Below are positions 1-13,400 of a stretch of 64,000 nt of DNA, piece after piece (position 1 is the stretch's first letter; each line of letters starts with the position of its first letter). The stretch spans positions 124,001 through 188,000 of the forward strand of contig CP075493.1 of assembly GCA_021613535.1 (NCBI GenBank), read 5' to 3'. Origin of the DNA: Adineta vaga. Its lineage: Eukaryota > Rotifera. The notes under the pieces are model-generated. The model searched no databases. It saw nothing but the letters and a program-made list of their open reading frames with translations, and was not told where the DNA came from. The translations under genes were made by a program, and so were the position numbers.

Positions 1-334
1 AGGATTTTAAAAACTATCTCATACATATGGACCCGAACCAGGTTACATCCATATAAGTTACCGTTTGATATAACTTAATTCAATCCGTTAATGAGAGAAT
101 CTGTCACGGTGCTGCCCTTCAAGTTCTAGGATATTCTCGTATGGATAACATATGATGTCGTAGTAAAAAGTCCAGAAGAATTAGAGTCGAGGTATCAGTT
201 TTCCAAGAGTGTCTGACATGTCAACGCATTTCAAACGTTTTCAATATCTACAAAATCATTTTGACGAGTTTGGCCACGCAGTTTGTGCTTCAGGGTGTTC
301 TGGAACTTTTACAGTATAAGAACCACTGAGCGAA

Positions 335-895
335 AAGAACTACTGATTTCTCTATATAGCTTCTCAATCAGCAATCATACATTTAGCTGAAAGTTAATCA
401 ATCTTGTGTGGAATGTTATTGAGGTCTAAATTCAAATTTACAACCCTACAATTTGAAATTTGATCGAGATACGAAAGAGAGATTGAACGCACCCGAAATA
501 CCATTTTTCTTCTATTTTGATTGTCTTGGACGGTTGTCCATTAGCAATATTTTAGCGATATCTCTTCACCGGAGTGTGACAGAGTTCTAAAATTTTAACT
601 AGGAATGCATTTCAACATGGGGAATACAACCGTTTTATTAAAGAGATATGTTATGATTGTAATCAGATAGGTTGATAGAGAGATATCGTAACAATATTGA
701 TGACAGACGACCATCCAAAACAATCAAAATAAAAGAAAAGGGTATTTTGGGTGCGTTCAATCAGTTTTTCGTATCTCAGTCAAATTTCAAGTTATACGGT
801 TGTAAATTTCGATTTAGATCTCAATAATATTGCTCACAAAATCGATTAACTCTCAGCTAAATCTATGATTGCTGATTGAGCAAGTATATTGAGAA
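335..895. repeat. Fold-back repeat (imperfect palindrome)
   Basis: The arm at about 340-540 recurs as its reverse complement at about 705-893. For example, GATTGAACGCACCC at 482-495 is matched by GGGTGCGTTCAATC near 748. The centre (540-705) is a less perfect continuation. No reading frame is visible, so this is probably a non-autonomous DNA element. Confidence 0.7.
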
Positions 896-899
896 ATCA

Positions 900-1298
900 C
901 ACTCTAAATAAAAAAGGTAAGGTGACCGAATCCATCAAAAGGGTTTCATAGGTTTCAAAGGTTTCAGAATGGGTTGACAAATCGAAAGAAATGGTTTTCA
1001 AAACCTACGAAACCTAAAAAGGATCTGACTGTGGGTACACGCTTCGAACCATCATCTACGAAACCTTTTTGAGTTTTGTACAGCGAAACAAAGGTTCCGT
1101 CAGGAAGTACGAAACCTCGTGGTTCAGCACTGTGGTTTTATACGAAAGCATTAAGGTTTCGTGAGCAGATACGAAACCTTTTTAGGTTTCGTAGATTTTG
1201 AAAACCATTTCCTTCGATTTATCACCACATTCTGAAGCTTTTGAAATCTACCAAACGCTTTTGATGGGTTTGGTAACACACCATTTTTATTTAGAGTG
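900..1298. mobile_element. MITE with CACTCTAAATAAAAA termini
   Basis: The terminal inverted repeats CACTCTAAATAAAAA and TTTTTATTTAGAGTG bound about 400 bp. The interior is filled with inverted copies of ACGAAACCTTTTT-like motifs. A similar terminus (ACGCTCTAAAAA / TTTATTAGAGTGT) bounds the element at 57205-57660, so the two are probably related. No coding capacity is visible. Confidence 0.7.
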
Positions 1299-1346
1299 CA
1301 GTTATTCGTCTCGCCTCGTGGCTTTTGCGAACGTTGTGAAAATTAA

Positions 1347-4033
1347 ACTACTGTCTGTTTAAAGAAAGACTGCCCGTGCATATTTTTACAATAGCTCAAG
1401 AATGGAAAGGGCTAGAGACCTGAAATTTTCAGCAACATACTTGGCACTCTATTGGGTATAGAATCGTGCCAAATTTGATTGGTCCAAGAGCTAATCCATC
1501 AGGTCGTTTCTTGATAACAATAATAGGAATATGATTTCGGGTGACATGTTTTTAATTGTCTATATGGTAGAGCTAGGTGTACCCTTTCAATCTACGGGAG
1601 AATACTTCCTATTCTCAAAATTTACACATTCCTGCACAGTCTTGCCACCCGAAATCGAGTACCAGCAAATCCGGAATACATAAAAACATCATTTACGGCA
1701 TATACTAGCCACTACCAGGAAATCCTGCACCGACGCACCATCTATCTCCATTCCATCACACGCACCTTCTGGTTATTCCTGCCTCTTCCGGAAACCGAAA
1801 CCCATGCGAGATAAGAAAATCATTGTTCTGAACAATTCTTTCGATTCCGTATCGGAATTCCGGAATTTGTGCACATCCGGAATCACTGGGAAATGTAGGA
1901 ATTCCTGATCATTCCTGTCTATTCCGGAATTTGTTGCATTTTCTGAATAATGGAATAATAGTTCTGAAAGGTGAAGTCTTTGATTGGTTGGATTTCGTGA
2001 AGAGCGAAATTAATAGCAATCAAAACCGAGTTTGATACATTTCGAAGATTTTGTATGTACGGATGAATGTGGGCCACTGATAGCAAGCGGCTGTTAAGAA
2101 GTAATATGGCTCGTACGGGCGATTGGAATTGCATTTTTCTTTACGTGATGATGTTGTATGATGCCGGTCGCGAACTGGAAATAGAAAACGGCATTGTTCA
2201 AAACGTCATTTTGTGCAATGCGTTAGTTTAGTATGCTAGGATAGTTCCTTTGCCACTTGCTAGCATGGTCGGACGATGTGAGTTTCAAATTCAGTAGACC
2301 ATGGTGTCTTTTAACGGAGATATGCAGTTCTGGGTGTGCACACTGATCGAGCCTTCGGCACACCCTCACTACTGTTCTTCCCGACCGACCGAGCTTTCCA
2401 CACATCAGAGATGGGCACGGTTCGCATTTTTCAAACTTTAAACCGAACCGAAACCGAGATCTTGAAAAAATTTAAAACACTGAACCGAACCGTAACCGAA
2501 ATATTTTTTTTCAATCCGAACCGAAACCGATGAAAATTTTAAGAAGAAAATCTGAACCGAACCCATCCGAACCGAATCACATATGTTTGAAAAATTCGCT
2601 TAGTAAAAACTAAGATTTGTTAATGTTATTTGCAGTTCATTCGCTATTATTCGTATAAAAAGTTACTTATGAGAATATATTAATTAAAAGCGCGTAGTTT
2701 TATCCATTCTAAATCTAACACTTCTCACCTAAATAAAAATCTATCGAATAATAGGAATTCTAAAATCAGAATTAGTAGAACAATGACAAATGACTATCCT
2801 GGGGCATGGGTGACTTTGTTAATTAATCACATAATTTACGCCTTTTCCTCAATGAGATGCGAATTTCTTAAAACTTTCGACATATGTTTAAGAATACTTC
2901 AAAATATGGTGGGAAATCTCAAGTAATTTTGAAAAATCATAGAGAGTTTCAAAAAAGTATTCGTAACGCATTTGAAGAATTAAAAAGGTTTTCTTTCAAA
3001 AAGTGAAGTATTGTACTGCTCTCTCGATATATTCTACATCAAGACACATTTATATAAAGACACACAGTATAAACTTCCGAGTTTCTATAAACGAAGTTCT
3101 AATCTATAATCAAAATTTGTTAGGTTTGGCGGCGCGGCTTTTGGTTGACATGATACTTATAAAAACATTGACGTTATTTTGCGACTGAACACCAATTTCA
3201 TATAAACACATGCTTTACTTTCGGAAGGGAAAAACATAAATTCCTGATCATTGCATATTACTGTAATTCCGGAATTGCCAAACGGAATTGTATATCCATT
3301 TTCATGTTAATTCTTACACAAATCTCAATAAATGAAGCAATTCCGGAATATGTAACTTTCGGGAATAGGATGACTGCTCATCTACGGACGGCCGATCTCT
3401 CTATCTTGTACTCTTGCTGAGATATAATGGCTCCATGAGACTCCCGTTTTCAACCAATACACGCAAGAATAATTAGTAATATACCGCAACAGAGGTAACT
3501 CATCAAGCTGATTCGAATAATGATATCCGTTTTTAATTTTAACCGATCCATAGTATTGGTTATAGGGCAAAACCTACCCTATCCACCATATACAAAAACA
3601 TAGACTGTATTCAGCATCTGAAATCCATTAAAATTAAAAACGGATATCATCATTCGAATCAGCTTGATAAGTTTCCTCTGTTGCGGTATATTACTAATTA
3701 TTATTACGTGTATTGGTTGAAAACGGGGGTCTCATGGAGCCCTTATATCTCAGGAACAGTACAAGACAGAGAGATCAGCCTTCCGTAGATCGAAAGGGTA
3801 CACCTAGCTCTACCATATAGACAATTAAAAACATGTCATCCGAAATCATATTCCTATTATTGTTATCAAGAAACGACCTGATTGGTTAGCTCTTGGACCA
3901 ATCAAATTTGGCACGATTCTATACCCGATAGAGTGCCAAGTATGTTGCTGAAAATTTCAGGTCTCCAGCCCTTTCCATTTTTGAGCTATTGTAAAAATAT
4001 GCACGGCCAGTCTTTTTTAAACTGACAGTAGTT
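1347..4033. mobile_element. 2.7-kb element with about 255-bp inverted terminal repeats
   Basis: The left arm (1347-1603) is matched as reverse complement by 3779-4033. Both contain GTTTCTTGATAACAATAATA and the motif for TTGGCACGATTCTATACC, with a few percent mismatches. A second palindrome (3380-3545 against 3625-3790) sits inside the right half. The interior 1604-3379 has no convincing gene. It contains low-complexity AACCGAACCGAAACCG runs at 2435-2580 and a motif AGAGATGGGCA at 2409 like the hAT-type MITE termini at 61088. It is related to the compact palindrome at 60158-60921. Confidence 0.7.
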
Positions 4034-4274
4034 GGATGCAGTCGTGTTTTTCAAAGTATTTTATCTTTGAAAAAATACACCGAATACTATATAAACTAAT
4101 CGGTTTCGGCAGTCAAGCATGATGTTTCAAATGATGAATGGCAAGACTCAAGTCCAAATGATGATTAAAATTTTAAATTAATCAGATTTGTGCTAAGAAC
4201 ACTTATTTTTGAATGCTGCTTCTATAAAGCTCACAATTATTGTATAAAGACATTTGTATCGTTTGATATTTCAG

Positions 4275-4975
4275 GTTCACTCACAAAACTCAGTCAATCT
4301 GAATGGATTTCCATCGTAAATAGCCTAGCATTCCTACCAAAATTACGTTTACTCTTATCTGTTAGCGATTTATCAAGTTATAATTTTCTTCTGAATTATA
4401 CTCAAACAATAGCTGTCTCGCCACATCGTATACTTCTCCGTCAATGGCTCAATCAGAATCTTGTACTTCAACATTCTCGAGTCAAGTTTTTCGTGAATCA
4501 TGGAGGAATTAATAGTATCGGTGAAGGTGTGTATGCATGTAAACCGATGTTGGTAATGCCTGGTTTTGCTGATCAACAAGCAAATGCTGCGAAAGCTTTG
4601 GAGCTGCAGATTGGTTTAATTTTACATCGTGATAAACTATCATCAGAAACTTTAGTTGAAAAACTTAAAGAATTAATAGCGAAGGAAGAGCTGATGAAAG
4701 AAAAATTATTTAAGTTACATCAGATATCGGAATTAGAAGGTGGTGCAAAAATGACAGCAAAATTAATCAATCATTGGCTTCTGATTGGTTATAAACATGT
4801 AGATACAACTGAAAATTATCTCTCAGTTGTAATTTACTATGAGTTAGACATGATAGCTACATTTGGGCTCATTGCGGTTGTTGTTTTAGTCGTCGTTATA
4901 AAAATTATAAAAAAACTATTTTCGGCAAAGCGAGTTATGAGTTCAGGCGACAAGATCCAAAAAAAGAAACTTTAA
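4275..4975 (+). CDS. UDP-glycosyltransferase, C-terminal part (5' exons not found)
   Basis: This exon encodes the sugar-nucleotide-binding C-terminal half of a UGT (GT1 family), which transfers a sugar from a UDP-sugar to small lipophilic acceptors, usually in the ER membrane. Visible signature: WLNQN-VLQH, then FFVNHGGINSIGEG, a Pro-Met/Phe stretch and DQQANA, that is the HGG...E...DQ..N signature of the family. A hydrophobic segment near the end (MIATFGLIAVVVLVVVI) followed by Lys-rich residues fits the usual C-terminal membrane anchor. The exon begins after an acceptor at 4273-4274 (TTTCAG) and completes the Gly of the conserved F-G-S-L motif. The preceding N-terminal acceptor-binding half is absent between the 2.7-kb element (ends 4033) and this point. 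It may lie beyond that element, outside the window, or be lost. Only about 230 of a typical 500 residues are present. Confidence 0.8.
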
Positions 4976-5810
4976 CCAATACGACAAATATATTAAATGC
5001 TAATATAAAAAACTGGTAAATATTAGCAAGATTAAACTGTAAAGAAACATTTTTATATGTTATATAAGCGGACCACATATTACTTTTTTTAAACCTGGAA
5101 CATTATTTTATTTTCTCCAGCGTATTTATCCATATTGAAAAAAAAACGGAAAATGAGACACCCTAAATAATGGGTTACGAAGCTCACGCCGCAAGGAAAG
5201 TTTCTCAGCTTAACAATTGCTTTCCACTTGAAACGTAATTGAATATAAACAATCAATCATGCTGAATTTGAATAACAAAGTCTGTACGGCTAATTAAACC
5301 ATTAATATCTTAGTTTTGTAGAAATCAGCTGTTCATAAAAAGTCTCCCCGTTGTAAAATGATTTCCTGAGGTTCTCAGATCAGAGAGCACATTCAATTGA
5401 ATATAAGAACGTATTTTTGTTGATTTTTACCGACTACTAATATCTATCAAACATAAAACTTCACGTGTGTCAATAGCTTTTCCATTCCTAATAATTTTTC
5501 GAAATTACTTTTTCGATGTATTTCCTAAACTAGTAATTATCATAGGATTGTTATGACAAAATGCTGGTAATTTTATTATTTATATCAGCTGTGACATCTA
5601 TTAGTTCATGTGACATCTTTTGAATATTGCTACAATGCACAAATGCAAATTTGTATCATGCGATGGTAATATCCAATTCCCAGGAAATTCAAATAAAACA
5701 TGATCATAGTTAGTATCTTGGAAATTCATTTAACTCAATATCAATAATGGACATAGTCTAACATTTATATTTAATATAGAAAAAAAGTTTAGAGTATCGA
5801 CTGGGTTGGG

Positions 5811-5890
5811 TTGGGTTAGCATGGGTTGAGGGTGGCTAGGGTGTGGGTGTGGGTTGGTTAAGCGTATAGCCTGCCCCACACCCACACCCT
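5811..5890. repeat. Telomere-like fold-back (TGTGGG-type)
   Basis: A G-rich arm (GGGTTGGGTTGGG, then GGGTGTGGGTGTGGG at 5839-5853) is followed by about 20 nt and a C-rich arm CCCCACACCCACACCCT (5874-5890). The arms are complementary and can form a hairpin. Confidence 0.75.
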
Positions 5891-6632
5891 CGGTCTGGCT
5901 GCAAGGTTCCTTTTGAATGAATGCGTTACCATGGCTTTTCGAAGCTCTAAAACTGTGGTAGTGCAATCAAATAAAGGGAAGTTTTCAACAAACGTAGGTC
6001 GTCCAGGTATCTGGAGAACGTATACGTTTCAGCTCTGTAGCAACTATGGCTCTTGAGTTAGAACTACTACAAAGCGAAAAATGCTGAGTGCGTTACTTGT
6101 GGACAAGCTCCATATGAAATAAATTACCTGGCTTATGCATATACCACCTATTTTCATCTTGTCTGTTACCATAAAACTTTACATAGGTCAACTTCTTGTC
6201 TTTAGTATTGTCCCAACACTTTATGGACGTTTCTGTAGACCGAGGAAAGCACCTGAGAAACTATGGTGACGTTATCTACGTGGAACATCTTGACTGACAC
6301 TTCATCCAGGTTAACCTAGCCCACATCGTCATCCACGCTCCTCCCTCATGTTCCAACAAGTTCTCGACGTTATTTCGCGCCTAGGAAACCACCATATAAA
6401 GTTTGGAGATTTTACCCATCATAAAACCATCTGGGTGAAATTTCACCCAGATCACTTATATCACCCACGTTCACTCGCAGGACTTGAGGACCTATGGGTA
6501 CTCCTATAATGAAGAACTTGAGGACACGAGGGTAATGCACATGAAGCCCAGCAGACTGATATATCCTGTGAAAATGACGAAAAAAGAACTTTGGCAAAAA
6601 ATCCCTGTACTCCTCCTCCAGGATGGTCTGGC

Positions 6633-6850
6633 CAGTTTTCAGTATTTTTACGAGAACTCAAGCAATTCTTGACCGATTGGTCTCATCTTCGAACTCGACT
6701 GAGATATTAATGAGGCTAAACTGTGTGGAAAATTTCAGCTCAATCGGACTCTCCTTTCGAAAGTTATCGGGTAAACGGACAGATAGACGGACGGCCGGGC
6801 GGACATACTGACCGATTTTAGTAGTGTATTCACTTTTTGAGTACACAAAG
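6633..6850. repeat. Dispersed repeat, left copy of an inverted pair
   Basis: The segment containing GAGATATTAATGAGG, AAATTTCAGCTCAATCGG and ACTTTTTGAGTACAC matches 9935-10140 in opposite orientation (there GTATACTCAAAAAGGGAGTACAC, TATCAATATCTCAG). Sequence identity is moderate. No coding capacity is visible. Confidence 0.55.
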
Positions 6851-8435
6851 AAAATTTTTCGTTCAGAAATCGCCGTACTCCCCCCCCCCGGCATGATTTT
6901 TTTATTCTACTTCCTGTGGTCCCCTAAGGCGATTTCTGAACGAAAAATTCTTTTTTCGATAAAAATAGGTAATCTGATACAGTTTTTCGCGCTGATTTCG
7001 AATATACTATTCATTTCTCACAGAAATCAAATTTAGATGCTAAAATCCATCAAAACCCCTTTTCCCTACATAAAATGTAGGAAAAATCAGTATTTATGCT
7101 ATGTCTCGGGGAAAATACCATTAAACTTGCATTAATTTGTGATCAAAATGATCAGCATAATTAGCTCTACAATCTCTTGTGAAATAAGACTCAATCACAT
7201 GTTCGAAACGTGGCCGAATTCACCGAAAGTGATACAGAAATTCCAAGAAAACGTATTGTTGGTACTTTTCTCGGTTAAGGATACAGTTGGCGAGCGAAAA
7301 AAATAGTGCATTTTGTAGAGCAACTTCTGCTCTACAAAACAGTATATATGACAAATCTGAGTCATTCCATTTTTCTGGTCAAATTTTTGGCGGGCAGTAA
7401 TTCACTTTGTGAGTCAAGGGACGGGAAAAAAATTCGCGAAACTGATCTTAATTCTTGAAGATTCTGATGCAGCGTCTCACGAAGATTCAGAATATGCCAT
7501 TGGTTTCTTGATTTGACCGAATTAGGGCACAGTTTCATCGATTTTTCGGTTGCTTTGACTACTTTTTCTTCGCAAAAATAATCATGGGCAAAAACAGTAT
7601 TCGCACTATATCTTAGTGAAAAAGAGGTCTAATCGAATAACGTGTTTTGGCAAAATGATCAGCTCAAAAAGCTCTACAAACCCTGAAAATTTCGTTGAAA
7701 TCGGAGAAGGTTGCTGGATGGACCTGGCGAACTCCCATGGATATACCCATATAAGTGTTTATCTTTTTGAGACAGCTTTAAGCGCAATCCCTATGGAATT
7801 GAAAGTGTGGAACATGATAATACTAAAAGCCTTGTAAATCCGATATAAATAGTTTTATAACTAATGGTTACCAAGCGCTTTATTCGATCGTGATCTCTGA
7901 TAGTCTTTAGGCCTTTTATCTGTCAAAGCCTTGGTGGCAAATGAGAAGGATTCAGGAAATAGGCTTTTAACAGTCGCTACAAATGGAAGGAGAAGTTCAG
8001 GCGGAGCTCTGACGTTCACGATTTCGGGGCGCGGGAGTTCACGAAACGTTGCTTTACCTGTTACTGTCTGTGATGTCATTTTTTACCCTTTTCTGTAACG
8101 GTCTGGGGGGATGGGTGATAGTTTCTGCCCTAAAATACTTCAACGCTCTCTTTCAGATTATGTTTCACAAAAGCACAGTAATAAAACAGAACTTTAAGGT
8201 AAACCATGCGTTAAATGCAAGGTGGGAAAATCTCATTCCGGTATTTTCGTGCAGTCCGAATTATTACAATACTAGGAGAGGTATCTGATGTTGGTCCAGA
8301 ACGTTCCAGACTGAAAACTTCATATATCAGAAAACAACAGGGGATGTAGAGAGGGTTGTGCTTGAAATTTTTCATCTACCACCACAGCATATATCGCCTT
8401 GCATATGTGAGATAGAACAAGTCAAACTATGTAGC

Positions 8436-8567
8436 ACTCCAAACCCACCCGTTTTCTTATAGCTACAGCTACAAAATCTATCCCCTTTCTTGCAGTTTCC
8501 GCTGCAAAATCTATTCCTTTTTTTACAAATCCTATTGTGAAAGCCAGCCCTTTTCTTACAGCTCTCA
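8436..8567. repeat. 33-bp tandem repeat, about four degenerate units
   Basis: Units start near 8469, 8502 and 8535, each of the form (C)TNCAAAATCTATYCC followed by a T/C-rich stretch and ACAG. A more diverged unit precedes them. On the - strand the array reads as an 11-residue periodicity (…RKGIDF…), but no gene context supports translation. Confidence 0.55.
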
Positions 8568-8820
8568 CTTTAAATAAATATCTCCACTTCAGTTCGGACC
8601 TAAAAGACATTAGACTTTTCGTTAAAGTTTTGATCTGTCACGAATACACTCAAGTCCATGATAAAGCACGTTAGTCCAGCAAATATTGTTTGTGGATGAG
8701 CATCGTAATTCTCGTTCCTTCTCATTTCCGGAGTGCCTGATCTTTTATACTTCAGATTGGGTTTTGGAAAAAAGTCAACCTTTTCATTTGTATTTAGAGC
8801 GGGGATTAAGGAGACTTACA

Positions 8821-8864
8821 AGGGTGTGGGTGTGGGTGTTTAAATACTAATGCACTCACACCCA
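8821..8864. repeat. Telomere-like fold-back
   Basis: AGGGTGTGGGTGTGGGTG (8821-8838), about 14 nt of AT-rich spacer, then CACTCACACCCA (8853-8864). The flank TCTCAAGAT at 8867-8875 is the inverted form of the ATCTTGAG flank seen beside other arrays in the window. Confidence 0.7.
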
Positions 8865-9326
8865 TTCTCAAGATGGGGTTGGGAGATCGATCCCCCTCCC
8901 TCCGCCCCGGGATCGAAAGATTTGACCTCTGTATGGTAGCATAGACCAAAAGTTTTTTTTCTGTCAAGTGAAATAATATTTTGTTTTAAAGTTTGGAGGT
9001 AATCTTCGAGTTGTCGAAAAGCTTTTAGGAACCTTCCAAAACACTTTTTTCACAAAATTTCGAAAAAAATCCTTAAAAATGTAAACATTTTTTAATAAAT
9101 TTTTAAAAATCTTTCGAAAATCTCTGAAAATTTTAAAATTTTTTCGTAAAATTTTCAAAAAGCTATCGATGTTGCTAGCATTTTTCGGCTCTCAAAGTAT
9201 CGCTATAGTCAATCCCCCCCCCAAAAAAAATTTTGGCTACATGCCTGGCTGTTACAGAGCCTAAATCCATTGACAAATAACAAAAAAGTTATAAGATTTT
9301 CCACAGGCCAAGTGAAATCGGATTAC

Positions 9327-9401
9327 AGGAAAACGTCGAAGAAAGAAAAAGAAAATACCCATATATGTAAGTTTTCTTTTTCTTTTTTCGACGTTTTCCT
9401 A
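9327..9401. repeat. Hairpin, about 28-bp arms
   Basis: GGAAAACGTCGAAGAAAGAA is matched by the complementary TTCTTTTTTCGACGTTTTCC across a loop of about 20 nt. Outside the stem the flanks (GAAATCGGATTAC / ATTCGGCATTTCC) do not pair well. Nature unknown. Confidence 0.6.
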
Positions 9402-9934
9402 TTCGGCATTTCCCTCTAATCCCCACAGCGAACAGACAAACAAACATTCTTCTTTATATATATAGATATATATAGATACAATATCCAAAAACTATTTCTA
9501 ATTAGCGTATCGAAATTGAAAATCCGTAATTGCTTCTGAGCTAATTATTTCCTTATTCGACGGATGTTAATGTAAGACGTAAAATTGCATTTCAAAATTT
9601 GGTACTCCGATGCATTCTTCTGCGTTCGGAATGCTCCGAAATGAGATTTTTTCCCTTGGTTAAATGTCATGCTATAGGATGTCGTTGCGAAATAACAGCT
9701 GATAAAGGAAAACATTTTTTTCGTCAAGCGCGTTGAAAAATCGGTAAAACAGCGTTTTTACGGTCACAAGCCATTAGAACGCTTATTTTTTTCAAATATT
9801 TGCCTGTTTGAGATACGGAACTCCACTGCGTTTTCTGTATCAAAAAGGCTTTGTATGGTTATTACTGAACTTTTCCTATATTGCCAAACCTAAATTTGCT
9901 CGACGTAGTAGTACTGGACTTTTCAAGTTCGGTG

Positions 9935-10140
9935 AAGTGCTCTTTTTTGTATACTCAAAAAGGGAGTACACTACTAGAATCGGTCAGTGTGTCCGCTCGA
10001 CCGTTTACATGACAGTTTTCGAAACGAGAGTCAGATTGTGGTGAATTTTTCTACACAGTTTACTCCTATCAATATCTCAGTCGAATTCGAAGATGAACTT
10101 GATCGGACGAGTCACTCTTGAGCTATTGGAAAAATACGTA
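9935..10140. repeat. Dispersed repeat, right copy of the inverted pair
   Basis: Inverted partner of 6633-6850. It ends about 350 bp upstream of the polyketide synthase start. Confidence 0.55.
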
Positions 10141-10497
10141 TATTTCCCGATATTTTCTAATACACTTTTAGTAGTACATATAACTCTCGGAAAAAAACCT
10201 AAAGTTTCCGGATTTATTTAGGATGAAGATTTACAGAGATAAAACTTATTATGTGAAACTATATTCTGAATTAACTTTGACTAGTTTGATGAATGTGAAC
10301 TAGAAGCAGTACTGACTCAGTACGAAAAGACGAAAGGACATTTTAGCTCATGTTTCCCGTAATCGATTTACCGATATCAATTTAACGGCGTCGGATATTA
10401 ACTTTTTTTTTCTAGACAGTGTGTTTCTATTCGCAACTTCTGTACGGTACGGTTAAATATTCGCAGTAAAGACAACGTTAGCACGACAAATTCCATT

Positions 10498-13400
10498 ATG
10501 CAACTGTTTGTCTTTGGAGATCAGACTGAAATGTCGCGTGATCAGCTCTATGACCTCTTACGCTCTGCAAAAGTCTTAAGATCACTTGCAGATTTCTTTA
10601 CACAATCCTGTAATGCTCTCAAATATGAGATCTCGTTATTGAATAGGCTGGACCGCAATCAATTTCCTGTATTTAACACACTCAGTGAACTCATCGATAA
10701 TTATTATCAATTTTGTGCTCATAATGATACTATTAATGGTGTACTCATCTGTCTGGCTCAACTTGGATGTTTTATCAGGTATGTACATACATTCCGCCAA
10801 GATAACTCTGTTGAATTATCACGCATTCCGACCACCTCCATTAATTGCAGATTTATGGAAACAACGTCTTCCTCGTATCCATCGTCCGATTCCATTTATG
10901 TCGGTCTTTGCACTGGTCTTCTATCAGCTGCAGCTATTGCAACATCAAAATCTCTCACTCACTTGATGACAACAGCTATAGACATCGTACGTATTTGCTT
11001 CAAAATAGGACTAGTGGCAAAACGTCGTGCTAAACAGTTAGAGCCGGAAAACTGCATTAAGAATACTTGGTCAATGTTGGTCACAAATCTTTGTTCCAGT
11101 GAAGCGCAATCAATGATTGACATCTCGCAGAAAGAACAGGTAAGTGTGAATGTAGCAACTGAATGTAAAGATCTAACTATCGTATGGAAAAACATAGAAC
11201 TAACAAACTAAAGAAAACATTGTTTTCTTCTTCTCTAGAATATTGTTCCTAATAAGCAAGCATATGTTAGTGCCGAATCGATTTCTTCAATAACTATAAG
11301 TGGGCCACCGTCAACATTGAAAATTTTATTTGCAAAGGATCAGCCACTTGCAGCTTTCAATCACATTCCCATTCCAATCAAGGCAGCATATCATGCTAGT
11401 CATTTGGGATTTGTGGATGCTAAGAACATTATGGAGAGTCGATCTGAACTTAGTACTCAGCTTGTAGATGGGCGAATTCATTCCACTCGAGATGGCAAAT
11501 GTTTCCGTGCTTCAAATCTTCGAGATCTGTTGACAGAAATCATTGATGATATTTTGGTCAAGCCACTAAAATGGAATTGTGTTGTTGCAGAACTCATTGC
11601 AATAATTAAATCAAATAAATGTGATGATATCAATGTTTTTTCATTTGCATCACCTATGGCATGCAAACATTTGGCTGAAAGACTGCGTGAAACTGGAGTA
11701 GCAGTCCATATAAAAAATACTGATAAAGATATATCGGCAACATCTCATTATCACAGAAGTGGTGACGTAGCGATTGTTGGAATGAGTGGTCGATTTCCTG
11801 ATGGTGAAGATCTGGAAGAATTTTGGAAAACTTTGATAGATGGGCTTGACCTCCATGGACAAGTATGTTGTTTTCAATCGCTCTTCATAAAAAATCTTCA
11901 TTTTCATCAATACTTTTTACAGATACCAAGTGATCGCTTCGATGTAAAAACTCATTACGATCCCACAGGGGCAGTTAGGAACTCGACCTTAACACAGTAT
12001 GGATGTTTTATTGATCAACCTGGACTCTTTGACATCATCCTATTCAACATGTCTCCACGAGAAGCGGCTCAGACAGATCCTCAACAACGTCTTGCTCTCA
12101 TGACCACATATGAAGCTTTAGAAATAGCTGGCTATGTTCCTAATAGGACACCGTCGACCAACACGCGTAGAATTGGGAGTTTTTTTGGACAAACAGACGA
12201 CGACTGGCGTGAAGTGAATGCGTCTCAAAATATTGACATATATTTCATTACTGGCGGTACTCGTGCCTTTGGACCTGGTCGTATCAACTACTACTTTAAA
12301 TGGGAGGGTCCATCGTACAGCATTGATACCGCATGCTCTTCGAGTGCTGCATCTGTCCAGCTTGCATATTCCGCTTTAGTGAATCGAGAGTGTGATACTG
12401 CCGTGGCTGGTGGTACGAATATTTTAACATCACCCGATCCCTTTGCTGGATTGAGCCGTGCGCACTTTCTCTCTCGAACGGGATCTTGTAAAACGTTCGA
12501 TGACGATGCGGACGGCTATTGTCGTTCAGATGCTGTTGCGTGCATTATAATGAAGAGACTCGATGATGCTATCGCTGATCACGATAACATTCTATGTGTG
12601 ATGACCGGAGCTGTGACTAATCATTCCGCAGACGCTGTATCCATCACACATCCTCATATAGAAACTCAGCAGCGATTATATCGTATGCTGTTGAATAATG
12701 CTAATGTTCATCCAAATGATGTTGACTATATCGAGATGCACGGCACGGGAACTCAAGCTGGAGATACGTGTGAGATGCGCTCTGTTGTCGACGTTTTCGG
12801 AAACAGTCGCGACTCTAACTCACCGTTATTCATCGGATCTGTAAAAGCAAATGTCGGTCATTCTGAATCTGTAAGTACTATATATTTCAAAAAGAAATGT
12901 AGATACTGCGAGCTACATCCATCACTTCGACGTGGTAAAAAGACTAGTTTACATTCCGAACCCAAATAAATACATATAGTTTTTAGAAAAGTTTTTTTCT
13001 CTAAAGGAAGAATGATGATGTAGACTAGTGTAGAAATGGATGTGATTATGAAGTAAAGGAATTATTCGCATTCCAATATATTGAAAAAGGATACAATAGT
13101 AGCAGATTTTTATGTAACTAAACTAAAACCACAATCGATTCAGACTGTATAATTCAACTTATCATAATTTAAAATGATTATTTTCGATTTCTCACAGTAA
13201 AATCTATTGAAACATAACCTCTAACTAATTATTTATGTGTCACCCGTTACATAAATAAATAGTAGTATATTTATCAGCAAGGGTGTCAGCGTTCCCCGTT
13301 CCCAAGCGTTCCATTCCCAGGAACGGAACGGATTTCAAAATACACTTTAAGACATTTTTTCGAATACAATAAAGTTGTTAACGTGTAGTTATCCACATAT

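Larger units (their letters stand above)
4976..10497. other. Gene-poor interval with dispersed repeats
   Basis: No supported gene is seen. The interval holds a telomere-like hairpin (5811-5890), a repeat at 6633-6850 that returns inverted at 9935-10140, a hairpin around 6838-6947 (CGTTCAGAAATCGCC / GGCGATTTCTGAACG), a small 33-bp tandem array (8436-8567), another telomere-like hairpin (8821-8864), A/T-rich tracts (8960-9160) and a hairpin at 9327-9401. Short reading frames here overlap on both strands and show no family features. Confidence 0.6.

Noticed and set aside
6484-7036. Several 60-78-codon frames
   Set aside because: They overlap on both strands inside a dispersed repeat that reappears inverted at 9935-10140.
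8422-8610. Possible 11-residue-repeat protein resembling LEA proteins on the - strand
   Set aside because: Only three to four degenerate 33-bp units, with composition unlike LEA motifs and no gene context.
11863-11922. Continuous reading through this segment in the KS domain
   Set aside because: It is a 60-bp intron (GTATGT…TTACAG) that happens to stay open. The encoded residues are absent from KS domains, and removing them joins LDLHGQ to IPSDRFD.
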